17,428 bases of DNA from an uncultured Rubrobacteraceae bacterium (lineage in GTDB: Bacteria > Actinomycetota > Rubrobacteria > Rubrobacterales > Rubrobacteraceae), in assembly GCA_902806015.1 (NCBI GenBank), contig CADCUZ010000010.1:1-17428 (forward strand). Reading direction: 5' to 3'. Below are positions 1 to 6,676 of the stretch, one piece after another. Within the stretch, counting starts at the first letter, position 1. Each line of letters begins with the position of its first letter. A program made the translations under genes and the position numbers. Below the pieces are notes generated by a model. The model did not search any database, was not told where the DNA came from, and worked only from the letters and a program-made list of their open reading frames with translations.

Positions 1-618
1 CTGGTCATCATCATATTCAGCTCCCTCTCGGGGACCATACGCAACGCCAGCAGCGACGACCCCGTCGACTGGAGGACGGCCGGCATACTCTCCCTGACGG
101 TGGCGCCCTCGTCCCTGATCGGGGTGGCGATAAGCCGCGTCTCCCCCGAGGCGGTGGTGAAGATCGCCTTCGCCACCCTCCTCATGGCGCTCGCCTACCC
201 CACGGCCAAAGGACGGGGGAACCTCGAAGGCGGCAAGAAGGTGGCGCTACCTCTGGTCTTTCTGGCCGGGATCTTTATCGGGGCGCTCTCGGGGCTGGTC
301 GGGGTCGGGGGCGGGGTGATGATGGTCCCCCTGATGGTCCTCTGAATGGGACTCGGCACGAAGAGGGCCGTCTCGACGAGCCTGGCGGTGGTGATGTTCA
401 CAGGCCTCGTCGGGGCTGCGGGCTACATAGCCACGGGCTTCCGCGACCCGGAGCAGCTCCTGAGCCTGCCGCCACTGATCGTCGGGTCGATGCTCGGGGC
501 GCCCCTCGGCGTGCGCCTGCGGGACTGGGTGCCCGCGGCCAAGCTGAGGGCCGGGTTCGGGATCTTCATGGTGGTCGTGGCCCTGCGCCTCTTCTCCGAG
601 GCGCTCGGCCTCTTCTAG
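1..618 (+). pseudogene. TauE/SafE-family membrane permease, 3' part, interrupted by an in-frame TGA
   Basis: Frame 1 is open from the window edge to a TAG at 616-618, except for one TGA at 343-345. The translation on both sides is one continuous TauE/SafE (sulfite/anion exporter family) protein. Hydrophobic helices are visible, then the family's glycine-rich repeat GLVGVGGGVMMVPLMVL. After the stop comes MGLGTKRAVSTSLAVV, which in relatives follows directly on that motif (established family pattern). About 205 codons are visible; the family is usually around 250-270 residues, so the N-terminus lies outside the window. No frameshift is needed, so a single base substitution explains the break. 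Downstream translation could restart at ATG 346, but half a permease is unlikely to work. Substrate cannot be told from sequence. A sequencing error or stop-codon readthrough is possible but less likely. Confidence 0.75.
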
Positions 619-650
619 CGGGCGCCGGGCTTTTTCGACTATACCCCACT

Positions 651-671
651 ATACCCCACGCCGTGGGGTAT
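651..671. promoter_or_regulatory. Perfect palindrome upstream of the signal peptidase genes, probable operator
   Basis: Arms ATACCCCACG (651-660) and CGTGGGGTAT (662-671) are exact reverse complements around a single C. A further copy of the left half-site, ATACCCCAC, lies immediately upstream at 641-649. The right arm runs into a TATTCT -10-like box (669-674) just ahead of the first signal peptidase gene. Two half-sites in tandem plus a full dyad look like a repressor-binding site. A factor-independent terminator is less likely because no T-run follows. The binding protein is unknown. Confidence 0.5.
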
Positions 672-682
672 TCTTAGTCCTC

Positions 683-1267
683 ATGTCCGAGAAGCCGTAC
701 TACGCAGATGAGCACTTCCACACCTCGGGAGAGGAGCACCGGACCCCCAAGAAAAAGGGCGGCGGCGCCCTCGAGTACCTGGTCATACTGCTCGTCTCCT
801 TCGCCCTCGTCTTCGGCTTCGTCCGGCCGTTCGTGGTGGAGGCGTTCTGGATCCCGTCCGGCAGCATGATCCCGACGCTCCAAATAAACGACCGCGTCCT
901 CGTCAACAAATTTATCTACCGCTTTACGGAGCCCAAACCAGGCGACATCGTCGTCTTCCAGAGCGTCGAGGATGAGGATACGGACCTCATAAAACGCGTC
1001 GTCTCCGTCGCCGGGGACAGGGTTTCGGTGCGCAACGGTCGCCTCTTTGTGGACGGCAAACCCAAGAAGGAGCCCTTCACGAACAAGAGGTTCCCCGACA
1101 GGAGCTTTTTCGCCCCCGTCACGGTACCGAAGGGGCACGTCTTTGTGATGGGGGACAACCGGGCGAACTCGTCGGACTCCCGCGTCTTCGGACCCCTACC
1201 CGAGAAGAACATAGAGGGTGAGGCCTTCCTGCGCTTCTGGCCGCTGGACAGGGTCGGGCTGCTCTAG
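683..1267 (+). CDS. lepB: Signal peptidase I (first of a tandem pair)
   Basis: A 194-residue membrane serine protease of the S26 family that removes signal peptides from exported proteins. A charged cytoplasmic N-terminus (about 1-28) is followed by one transmembrane helix (about 31-50). The box IPSGSMIPTL holds the catalytic Ser61, and DLIKRVVSVAGD holds the general base Lys104. MGDNRANSSDSRVFGP is the conserved C-terminal box. Length and single-helix topology fit actinobacterial and Gram-positive type I enzymes. No Shine-Dalgarno sequence precedes the ATG; a TATTCT box ends 8 nt before it, so the mRNA may be nearly leaderless. The next gene, another signal peptidase, begins 1 nt after the stop, so the two are probably co-transcribed. 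Confidence 0.93.
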   Translation: MSEKPYYADEHFHTSGEEHRTPKKKGGGALEYLVILLVSFALVFGFVRPFVVEAFWIPSGSMIPTLQINDRVLVNKFIYRFTEPKPGDIVVFQSVEDEDTDLIKRVVSVAGDRVSVRNGRLFVDGKPKKEPFTNKRFPDRSFFAPVTVPKGHVFVMGDNRANSSDSRVFGPLPEKNIEGEAFLRFWPLDRVGLL

Positions 1268-1268
1268 T

Positions 1269-1835
1269 TTGGACGAAGGACGGGAGGAAGGGACCGGCCC
1301 GCCCGCCACGCTCAGGGCCATCCTGGAGATCCCGGTCGTACTGCTCGTCTCCTTCGCCCTCGTCTTCGGCTTTGTCCGACCCGTAGTCGCGGCACCCTTC
1401 CACATCCCGACCGAGAGCATGGTCCCCACGCTCATGGTCAAGGACCGGCTCCTCGTCAACAAGCTCGCCTACGACGTAGAGTCCCCGAGGCGCGGCGACA
1501 TAGCCCTCTTCGAGAACCAGCAGGGCGGCGAAGACCCCCTCATAAAACGCGTAGTCGGCCTCCCGGGGGACGTCCTGGAGTTGGGCAGCGGAAGACTCTT
1601 CGTAAACGGCGAACCCCTCGAAGAGCCCTACGTGAAGTACGACCCCTGCGCCCCCACCCACCCGAAGACCTGCTCCTTCGGCCCAATTACGGTCCCCAAG
1701 GATCACTACTTCATGATGGGTGACAACCGGACGAGGTCCTTTGACTCCCGCTTCTTCGGCGCCGTCCCGGAGGACAACGTCATCGGCGAAGCCCTCGTCC
1801 GATTCTGGCCCCCCGGCCGCGCCGGCCCACCCTAG
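1269..1835 (+). CDS. lepB: Signal peptidase I (second of a tandem pair)
   Basis: A second S26 signal peptidase of 188 residues, taking TTG 1269 as start; this lies 1 nt after the upstream stop. GTG 1218 is in frame but would overlap the first gene by 50 nt and add residues that look unrelated. A short N-terminus leads to one membrane helix (about 20-37), then IPTESMVPTL with catalytic Ser50, LIKRVVGLPGD with Lys93, and MMGDNRTRSFDSRFFG. It is a complete, apparently active enzyme. Thirty-four bases covering the membrane helix (1339-1372) are identical to 786-819 in the first gene, indicating duplication or gene conversion. The gene ends 19 nt from the convergent PPOX gene. The choice of start is the least certain point. 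Confidence 0.9.
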   Translation: MDEGREEGTGPPATLRAILEIPVVLLVSFALVFGFVRPVVAAPFHIPTESMVPTLMVKDRLLVNKLAYDVESPRRGDIALFENQQGGEDPLIKRVVGLPGDVLELGSGRLFVNGEPLEEPYVKYDPCAPTHPKTCSFGPITVPKDHYFMMGDNRTRSFDSRFFGAVPEDNVIGEALVRFWPPGRAGPP

Positions 1836-1854
1836 CCCACAGGCACGGCCAGCT

Positions 1855-2313
1855 CTAGAAGCGCCACCGCGTCGCCGTCTCCGGAAAGCTGCTCTCCAGC
1901 CACGCGAAAGCAACGCGTGGGTGCAGGGCGTAGACCGGAGGACCGCCCCCGTCCGCCCCGCCAAGGGCATCTATCCCGTACTTGGCGGCGTAGGCCTCGC
2001 CGACCCTTCTGCGTAGCCTGGGGTTCGACTCCTCCTCGACGACGCCCTCAAGGATGACGCAGTCGTCGCCGCTCTCCAGATGCGCGACGACCTCGGGGCT
2101 GGCCCTCAGGTTGCGCGCCTTCCTGGAGCCCCGGTCGGTGCCGAAGAAAAGGGTGTCGTCCAGCCACACACCCCACACCGGCGCGGCGTGGGGCCGCCCG
2201 TCGGGACGCGTCGTCCCGATCCAGTAGTTGCGCGAGGCTTCCATCCGCTCCCTGACGTGACCCCACGACAACAGCCCCTCGCTCCCCGACCCGACGCCGT
2301 AACCTTCCACCAT
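1855..2313 (-). CDS. Pyridoxamine 5'-phosphate oxidase-fold (F420/FMN-type) oxidoreductase
   Basis: About 152 residues from ATG 2313; an in-frame GTG at 2391 would add 26 residues of low-complexity sequence. The ATG has a GGAG about 10 nt upstream, whereas the GTG has no visible ribosome site, so I chose the ATG. The sequence ASRNYWIGTTRPDGRPHAAP, then VWGVWLDDTLFFGTDRGSRKARNL and VVAHLESGDDCVILEG, is typical of the split-barrel PPOX class, many actinobacterial members of which use F420H2. Substrate is unknown; such proteins often reduce unsaturated or nitro compounds. It is divergent from a broken TetR regulator, with an operator-like palindrome between them, so it was probably that repressor's target. 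It ends convergent with the signal peptidase pair. Confidence 0.85.
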   Translation of the reverse strand: MVEGYGVGSGSEGLLSWGHVRERMEASRNYWIGTTRPDGRPHAAPVWGVWLDDTLFFGTDRGSRKARNLRASPEVVAHLESGDDCVILEGVVEEESNPRLRRRVGEAYAAKYGIDALGGADGGGPPVYALHPRVAFAWLESSFPETATRWRF

Positions 2314-2401
2314 CCCCGGACGCTCCGCCCGAGGACCGAGCCATCCCCCCGCAGGCGCTCCGTTCGACACCGCACGGCCTCCTTCTGCCACCGCTACTAT
2401 A

Positions 2402-2418
2402 ATTCTACATGGTAGAAT
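2402..2418. promoter_or_regulatory. 17-bp perfect palindrome, probable TetR operator
   Basis: ATTCTAC (2402-2408) and GTAGAAT (2412-2418) are exact inverted repeats around ATG. A second ATTCTAC half-site is at 2430-2436. The site lies in an unusually AT-rich island (about 2395-2450) between the divergent PPOX and TetR genes. TATAAT hexamers occur at 2398-2403 and 2424-2429 on the plus strand. Size, symmetry and position match a TetR-family autoregulatory operator. The adjacent regulator is broken. Confidence 0.6.
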
Positions 2419-2423
2419 AAACG

Positions 2424-2429
2424 TATAAT
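2424..2429 (+). promoter_or_regulatory. Consensus -10 box for the TetR gene
   Basis: TATAAT exactly matches the sigma-70-type -10 consensus and lies about 30 nt ahead of the ribosome site AAGGAGG (2452-2458). No good -35 hexamer is visible 16-18 bp upstream, where the palindromic operator sits instead. Confidence 0.4.
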
Positions 2430-2465
2430 ATTCTACGTAATAGAGTTAGTCAAGGAGGTTTTGTG

Positions 2466-3148
2466 GTGGAAGAAAGGGGGATCGGCGCAGGTTCGGGAGA
2501 CCGAGACCGGGGCGGGAGAGGCTGAGGCGGGAGGGTATTCTTAGGGCGGCTTTAGGGGCTGTGGACGAGAAGGGGATGGACGCCCTAAGCAGGCGGCGAT
2601 CGGCCGCGGAGCTGCGGGTGAATCCGATGGCGATCTACCACCTGCCCGGCAAGGGGGCGGTTCTCTCCGGGATGGTGGAGATGGTCTACGGCGAGATGCG
2701 TGCGCCGGCCGACGCGGCGGGCGCGTGGCGGGATCTCCTGCGGGAGAACGCGCGCGCCCTGCGGGATGTGACGCGCAAGCACCCGAACCTCGTCTTGCAC
2801 CTCGTCTCCAGCCCGTAAGCCGGGGCCACGGCGGCCCTGGAGTCCGACGAGGCGCTGTTCGGGGCGCTGGTCGGCGCCGGCTTCCCGCCCCGGATGGTCT
2901 TGAGGGCCGCCGACCTCGTGGTGGACTACGTCAACGGGTTCGCCCTGGGTGAGGCCGGGGGAACGCTGGGGCAACCCGGCGAGCGCGATCGGTTCCGGGC
3001 GCTCCTGGACGCCCAGCCCGCAGGAAAAATTCCCGCGCTACGCCGCGTATACGAGGGCGTCACCGAGGAGGAATCGCCCTCGGACTTCGAGTTCGGGCTG
3101 GACGTGATCCACGCCGGCCTCGAAGCGTCCAGGGTAGCCGACGGCTGA
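2466..3148 (+). pseudogene. TetR-family transcriptional regulator, broken by a frameshift and a stop codon
   Basis: A strong AAGGAGG (2452-2458) precedes GTG 2463/2466, but that frame ends at TGA 2523-2525. The TetR helix-turn-helix is in another frame from about 2516: RLRREGILRAALGAVDEKG, then MDALSRRRSAAELRVNPMAIYHL, the usual TetR N-terminal domain. One frameshift between about 2505 and 2525 therefore separates start from domain. In the same frame, TAA 2816-2818 follows HLVSSP, after which the C-terminal ligand domain continues unbroken to TGA 3146-3148. Two independent lesions make a functional repressor unlikely. The fragment from GTG 2561 to 2818 would hold most of the DNA-binding domain but no dimerisation domain. 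Probable former repressor of the divergent PPOX gene. Confidence 0.75.
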
Positions 3149-3158
3149 AGCCTGGAAC

Positions 3159-3542
3159 CTAGTCAACCACCTGTTCGGTGACGGTGCGGGGGTCGAAGTA
3201 GGCGCGGAAGCGGCTGACCTTGCCCCCTTCTATCTCCAGCAGGCTCACGCCGTCGTAGGAGACGTCCTTGCCGTTGGCGTCGCCTGAGGTGGTCCATTCG
3301 AGGGCGGCGTGGCCGGCGTCGTCGGCGAAGACGTTACGGAACTCGCTCTTCATGCTGCCGAAGGTGTCGCGGTAGCTCGTCCAGAACTGACGCAGGCCGT
3401 CGTGGCCGGAAAAGGTCCGCGGCACCGCGACGTTGCCCACGTCGCAGTCTTCGGTGTGGACCTCGACCAGGCCCTCCACATCCCGGTCCTCCTCGAGCTT
3501 CCATAGGGCTTCTACGAACCTCTCTGCCACTTCCTTGGACAT
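3159..3542 (-). CDS. SnoaL/NTF2-like protein
   Basis: 127 residues with a good ribosome site (AGGGGAG) just ahead of the ATG. The pattern is that of the NTF2-like alpha/beta cone fold: ERFVEALWKLEEDRDVEGLVEV, then SGHDGLRQFWTSYRDTFGSM, ALEWTTSGDANGKDVSYDGVSLLEIEGGKVSRFRAYFDP. In this SnoaL-type family the fold binds small hydrophobic ligands or catalyses isomerase and hydrolase reactions; no catalytic set is identifiable, so the substrate is unknown. It is a complete gene, 93 nt downstream of the cyclophilin gene on the same strand, with a hairpin between them. It converges on the TetR pseudogene, whose stop is 10 nt from its own. Confidence 0.8.
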   Translation of the reverse strand: MSKEVAERFVEALWKLEEDRDVEGLVEVHTEDCDVGNVAVPRTFSGHDGLRQFWTSYRDTFGSMKSEFRNVFADDAGHAALEWTTSGDANGKDVSYDGVSLLEIEGGKVSRFRAYFDPRTVTEQVVD

Positions 3543-3590
3543 GCGACTCCCCTAGTGCGGGTTACGGTCTCTGGCGAGGGTAGTGCTTAC

Positions 3591-3625
3591 CCGCGTGGGC
3601 GCACTGTAAATCCGCACCCACGCGG
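3591..3625. repeat. Inverted repeat between cyclophilin and SnoaL-like genes
   Basis: CCGCGTGGG (3591-3599) and CCCACGCGG (3617-3625) are exact inverted repeats with a 17-nt loop. On the minus-strand transcript the hairpin follows the cyclophilin stop by about 10 nt but is not followed by a U-run. It could be a Rho-dependent or U-less terminator, an mRNA-stabilising hairpin, or an operator for the SnoaL-like gene. Confidence 0.35.
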
Positions 3626-3635
3626 ACGGGGAGCG

Positions 3636-4157
3636 TCAGCCCTTGGGGATCTCTTCGATCTCGACGCGCTCGATGGTCTCGCCAGGCCCCCGGTCCCGCT
3701 GCGGGTCCCGCTCTCGGACGGAGTTCACCGCTTCCATGCCCTCGACGACCTCGCCGAAGACCGCGTGCCGGTCGTCCAGCCACGGCGTCGCCACGTGCGT
3801 GATAAAGAACTGCGAGCCGCCCGTGTTCGGGCCGGCGTTCGCCATCGAGAGGACCCCGGGCTTGTCGTGCCTGAGCTCGGGGTGAAACTCGTCTTGGATC
3901 TGATACCCCGGACCGCCGGCGCCCGTCCCCGTCGGATCCCCACCCTGCACCATGAAGTCCTTGATGACCCGGTGAAAGGTCGTTCCGTCGAAGTACCCGT
4001 CCCTGGCGAGAGAGACGAAGTTGTTCACCGTCTCCGGGGCCTCTTCGGCGAAGAGACGTACCCTCACGCTCCCCCTCCCGGTAACGAAGACCGCGTGGTA
4101 GTCGTAGCCCGGCTTGAGCGCCATCTCCGGCGGCCGGTCGTAGTTTTTCTGGGCCAT
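3636..4157 (-). CDS. Cyclophilin-type peptidyl-prolyl cis-trans isomerase
   Basis: 173 residues from ATG 4157, preceded by GAGGAG at the right distance; an upstream in-frame ATG at 4193 lacks such a site. It catalyses cis-trans isomerisation at proline. The cyclophilin core is complete: [20 protein letters not shown], then the active-site stretch [43 protein letters not shown] and [19 protein letters not shown]. No signal peptide is seen, so the enzyme is probably cytoplasmic. Confidence 0.93.
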   Translation of the reverse strand: MAQKNYDRPPEMALKPGYDYHAVFVTGRGSVRVRLFAEEAPETVNNFVSLARDGYFDGTTFHRVIKDFMVQGGDPTGTGAGGPGYQIQDEFHPELRHDKPGVLSMANAGPNTGGSQFFITHVATPWLDDRHAVFGEVVEGMEAVNSVRERDPQRDRGPGETIERVEIEEIPKG

Positions 4158-4230
4158 GGGTGCTCCTCGCAGTCGTTTTCGGCGCGAGCACACATGCTAT
4201 CGCATCACCCAAAAGGATGCGTCGGGTGTG

Positions 4231-4721
4231 TCACGCGGACGGGCGCCACTCGTAGATTTCGATCCTGCAGAGCTCCTCCGAACCGAGCCCGCGGTAGACC
4301 GAATAGCCCATCGGAGAAGAGCCCAGCACCCCAACCCCCCGGACGATGCCCCGGGCCTCACACAGCGCCGCGAGGGCGATCGGCGCCCCTATGCCACGCC
4401 GCCGCGCCCCCTCCACGGTAGAGATGAAGTAGGCGACTGCGAACCCCGCCCCGAGGTGGAGTGTGATCGTGGCGGCCGGCACGCCGCCCAGGCACCCGGT
4501 ACATCGAGCCCCCGCATCTTCTTGCGGGAGGCCAAGATCTCGCCGTTCGCCCCCCCTGGAGCGAGATCGGCCGCGACGACGGCGTTGTGGTAATCGATGG
4601 GAGGGTCGCCTATGACCCAGATGACCCTGCCGTCCCGCCCCTCGGCCCCGCCGCGGCGGGGCCGAGGGGCGGGGCCGAGGGCGAGCAGGAACTCCGCGCG
4701 CTCTCTTCTATGGCGCGGGTC
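4231..4721 (-). pseudogene. GNAT-family acetyltransferase remnant with internal deletion
   Basis: Reading the minus strand, one frame gives RAEFLLALG, then WVIGDPPIDYHNAVVAADLAPGG and LDVPGAW, which are typical N-terminal GNAT segments of a known actinobacterial type. Near 4480 that frame runs into unrelated residues while a second frame takes over with TITLHLGAGFAVAYFISTVEGA, then RRRGIGAPIALAALCEA (the acetyl-CoA-binding loop) and VGVLGSSPMGYSVYRGLG to a stop at 4231. Relatives have several tens of residues between these parts, so an internal deletion fused the ends out of frame. No start codon with a ribosome site is apparent. The N-terminal part also contains a 40-bp perfect palindrome that looks inserted. 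The short open stretch 4231-4482 could be expressed but lacks half the fold. Confidence 0.65.
4634..4673. repeat. 40-bp perfect palindrome
   Basis: The 20 bases at 4634-4653 are the exact reverse complement of 4654-4673, with no spacer. The sequence is almost entirely G and C. A partial extra copy of the right arm (GGGGCCGAGGG) follows at 4671-4681. It lies 60-100 nt downstream of the aminopeptidase stop on the minus strand, where it could act as a very stable transcription-blocking hairpin. It also interrupts the degraded acetyltransferase reading frame, so it could instead be a mobile palindromic repeat. Confidence 0.75.
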
Positions 4722-4732
4722 GGGTCCGCGCC

Positions 4733-5782
4733 CTACAGCGCGTAGTCGCCCGTGTGCGCCTCTTCGAGGTAGCGGGAGAGGAGCGTTATGGCGGCCTCGA
4801 CGTCCTCGGCGTTAACCATCTCGTTCGGGGTGTGGACGTAGCGGCAGGGGATGGAGAGGGTGATGGCGGGGAGGCCGCCGTGCAGGCGCTGGACGCCGCC
4901 GGCGTCGGTGCCGCCGAAGGGCAGTATCTCCATCTGGTGCGGGATGTTCTCGCGCTCGGCGACGGAGCGGAAGTGCTCGACGAGCTTCGGGTGGCTTATG
5001 GAGTAGCCGTCCATAATCTTGAGCGCCACACCCTTACCTAGAGCGCTGATCTCGTTCTCGTTCCCCCCGCCGGGTATGTCCATCGCCAGCGTCACGTCGA
5101 GCGCCACGACGACCGTGGGCGCGAGCGCCGACCCGCTGGCCGCCGCCCCGCGCAGCCCTACCTCCTCTTGCGAGGTCGCGGCCGCGAACACGGTCGCCTC
5201 GTGCTCTCCCATCCCCCGGAGCGCCTCGTACATGACGAAGACTCCGATACGGTCGTCCATCGCCTTGCCGACGTAGTTGGCCCCGACCCTCTCCAGGGTG
5301 CGGTCCATCACCGCGTAGTCCCCGACGCGGACCTTCCCCTTCACCTCATCCGCCGGCATCCCGAGGTCCACGAAGAACTCGTCCGCCTTGGGCGGCTTCT
5401 TGTCCGTCTCGGTGGCTATGTGGGGCGGCTTGCGCTGGGGCTGGAGCGCCCCCCTTAAGGTCTCGCCGTTCGCGGTCGTGACGACGACGCGCTGGGAAAC
5501 CATGTTCGCAGGGTCGTGGCCGCCCAAAGTCTGGAGGCGCAAGAAACCCTTGTCGTCTACGTGCTTGACAAGGAAGCCGATCTCGTCGGTGTGGGCGGCG
5601 ACCATGACGCGGACGTCGGCGTCGCCTTTTTTGGTGCCGATGACGCTGCCCAAGGGGTCCGTGCGGACCTCGTCCGTGAGGGAGCCCAGCTCTTCGCGCG
5701 CGATCTCGCGCTGCTGCTCCTCCCGGCCCGGGACGCCGGGCGTCTCGATCAAACGCTTCAACAACGCCTCGTTCAAGGCCAT
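4733..5782 (-). CDS. M42-family metallo-aminopeptidase / glutamyl aminopeptidase-like
   Basis: 349 residues, full length for the M42 (FrvX/CelM, tetrahedral aminopeptidase) family of dinuclear-metal, usually cobalt or zinc, peptidases. Visible motifs in order: VMVAAHTDEIGF (metal-binding His64 and catalytic Asp66), GKAMDDRIGVFVMYEAL (bridging Asp near 175), ATSQEEVGLRGA (catalytic Glu and metal Glu near 205), VALDVT (metal Asp near 228), FGGTDAGGVQ, and CRYVHTPNEMV (last metal His near 315). All expected ligands are present, so it should be active on peptide N-termini. AAGGGAG precedes the ATG. It is the last gene of the minus-strand run and starts 66 nt after the phosphatidyltransferase stop. 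The 40-bp palindrome follows it. Confidence 0.92.
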   Translation of the reverse strand: MALNEALLKRLIETPGVPGREEQQREIAREELGSLTDEVRTDPLGSVIGTKKGDADVRVMVAAHTDEIGFLVKHVDDKGFLRLQTLGGHDPANMVSQRVVVTTANGETLRGALQPQRKPPHIATETDKKPPKADEFFVDLGMPADEVKGKVRVGDYAVMDRTLERVGANYVGKAMDDRIGVFVMYEALRGMGEHEATVFAAATSQEEVGLRGAAASGSALAPTVVVALDVTLAMDIPGGGNENEISALGKGVALKIMDGYSISHPKLVEHFRSVAERENIPHQMEILPFGGTDAGGVQRLHGGLPAITLSIPCRYVHTPNEMVNAEDVEAAITLLSRYLEEAHTGDYAL

Positions 5783-5848
5783 GCATGCTCCCTTCGGTTT
5801 TTATTGGGAGATCGTTGGGGTTCCCACGGCGCCGCGATCCTGTTCGAT

Positions 5849-6619
5849 TTACCCCTCGGGCTGCTCCTCCATGCGGCGGGCCTCGAGCATCTTGGCCGAG
5901 AGGTAGAGGCTCAGGCCGAAGTAGTAGAAGAGGTAGAGGACCGAGAAGAACAGGATAGAGGGCGCGGGATCGGGCATCCGCCACAGGATCGCCGCGTAGC
6001 TGACGAGCCAGAGCGCCGTGAGCGTGAGCGAGACCCTCCTGAAGATCACGGTCCGCGTCGGGTACACGTAGCGGATGGGGACGAACACCAGGAAGGAGCA
6101 GAGCACGAGCACCGCCGCCAGCGTCCCCGGGCTCGACTCGAACACGATGGCGTAGAAGGCCACGACGTTGAAGTAGCTCGGGAAACCGAGGAAGAAGTGG
6201 TCGTCTGTCTTGGCGTCCACCCGGCAAAACTGGTAGCTCGACGCGAGCAGCGGCAGCGAGGCGAGCACGATGCCGGCGTTTCCCTCGGGCAGGTAGCCCC
6301 CGCTCCACAGGAGCACCATCGGGGCGAACACGTAGGTCATGTAGTCCACGATGTTGTCCAAAAGCGCCCCGTCGAAGAAGGGCAGCGCCTCGCTGACCCG
6401 GAAGCGCCGGGCGAGCAGGCCGTCCGTGCTGTCTATGAGGAGGGAGGCGAACATGAGCCACAGCGCCTTGACGGCCTCGCCCTGGAAGGCGGCGACGAGC
6501 ATCAAGAGGGCGAGCACCGCGCCGCTGGCCGTGTACAGGTGAACGAACACGGCCTTCATCCTGAACCACGGCGGCGTGGTGTTTTCCCTTCCGGTCTCTT
6601 CGATACCGGGCTCGCTCAT
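5849..6619 (-). CDS. pcs: CDP-alcohol phosphatidyltransferase, phosphatidylcholine synthase-like
   Basis: 256 residues, a multi-pass membrane protein with about seven to eight hydrophobic segments. The CDP-alcohol phosphotransferase signature is present as Asp66-Gly67-x2-Ala70-Arg71-x12-Gly84-x3-Asp88-x3-Asp92. The 12-residue spacing, instead of the common 8, is the form I recall for bacterial phosphatidylcholine synthase (Pcs), which condenses CDP-diacylglycerol with choline. KAVFVHLYTASGAVLALLM before it and VDYMTYVFAPMVLLWSGGYL after it also fit Pcs. Substrate choice is inferred, not shown. The ATG has AAAGG close upstream. It sits between an ABC-class ATPase gene and the M42 peptidase on the same strand; no choline uptake gene is in the window. 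Confidence 0.75.
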   Translation of the reverse strand: MSEPGIEETGRENTTPPWFRMKAVFVHLYTASGAVLALLMLVAAFQGEAVKALWLMFASLLIDSTDGLLARRFRVSEALPFFDGALLDNIVDYMTYVFAPMVLLWSGGYLPEGNAGIVLASLPLLASSYQFCRVDAKTDDHFFLGFPSYFNVVAFYAIVFESSPGTLAAVLVLCSFLVFVPIRYVYPTRTVIFRRVSLTLTALWLVSYAAILWRMPDPAPSILFFSVLYLFYYFGLSLYLSAKMLEARRMEEQPEG

Positions 6620-6676
6620 CTGGCCTTTCCCGATCCTCTCGCGGACGCCCCCAATGATAACAGCCCGAGTCCCCCT

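Noticed and set aside
343..345. Selenocysteine at the TGA of the permease
   Set aside because: No structural element is evident after it, the family does not use selenocysteine at this place, and a simple nonsense change explains it.
619..640. Factor-independent terminator after the permease (GC-rich stretch then TTTTT)
   Set aside because: The GC-rich part does not form a convincing stem next to the T-run.
4201..4221. Short inverted repeat CGCATC...GATGCG after the acetyltransferase remnant
   Set aside because: Only six base pairs with a 9-nt loop and no T-run; could easily be chance.
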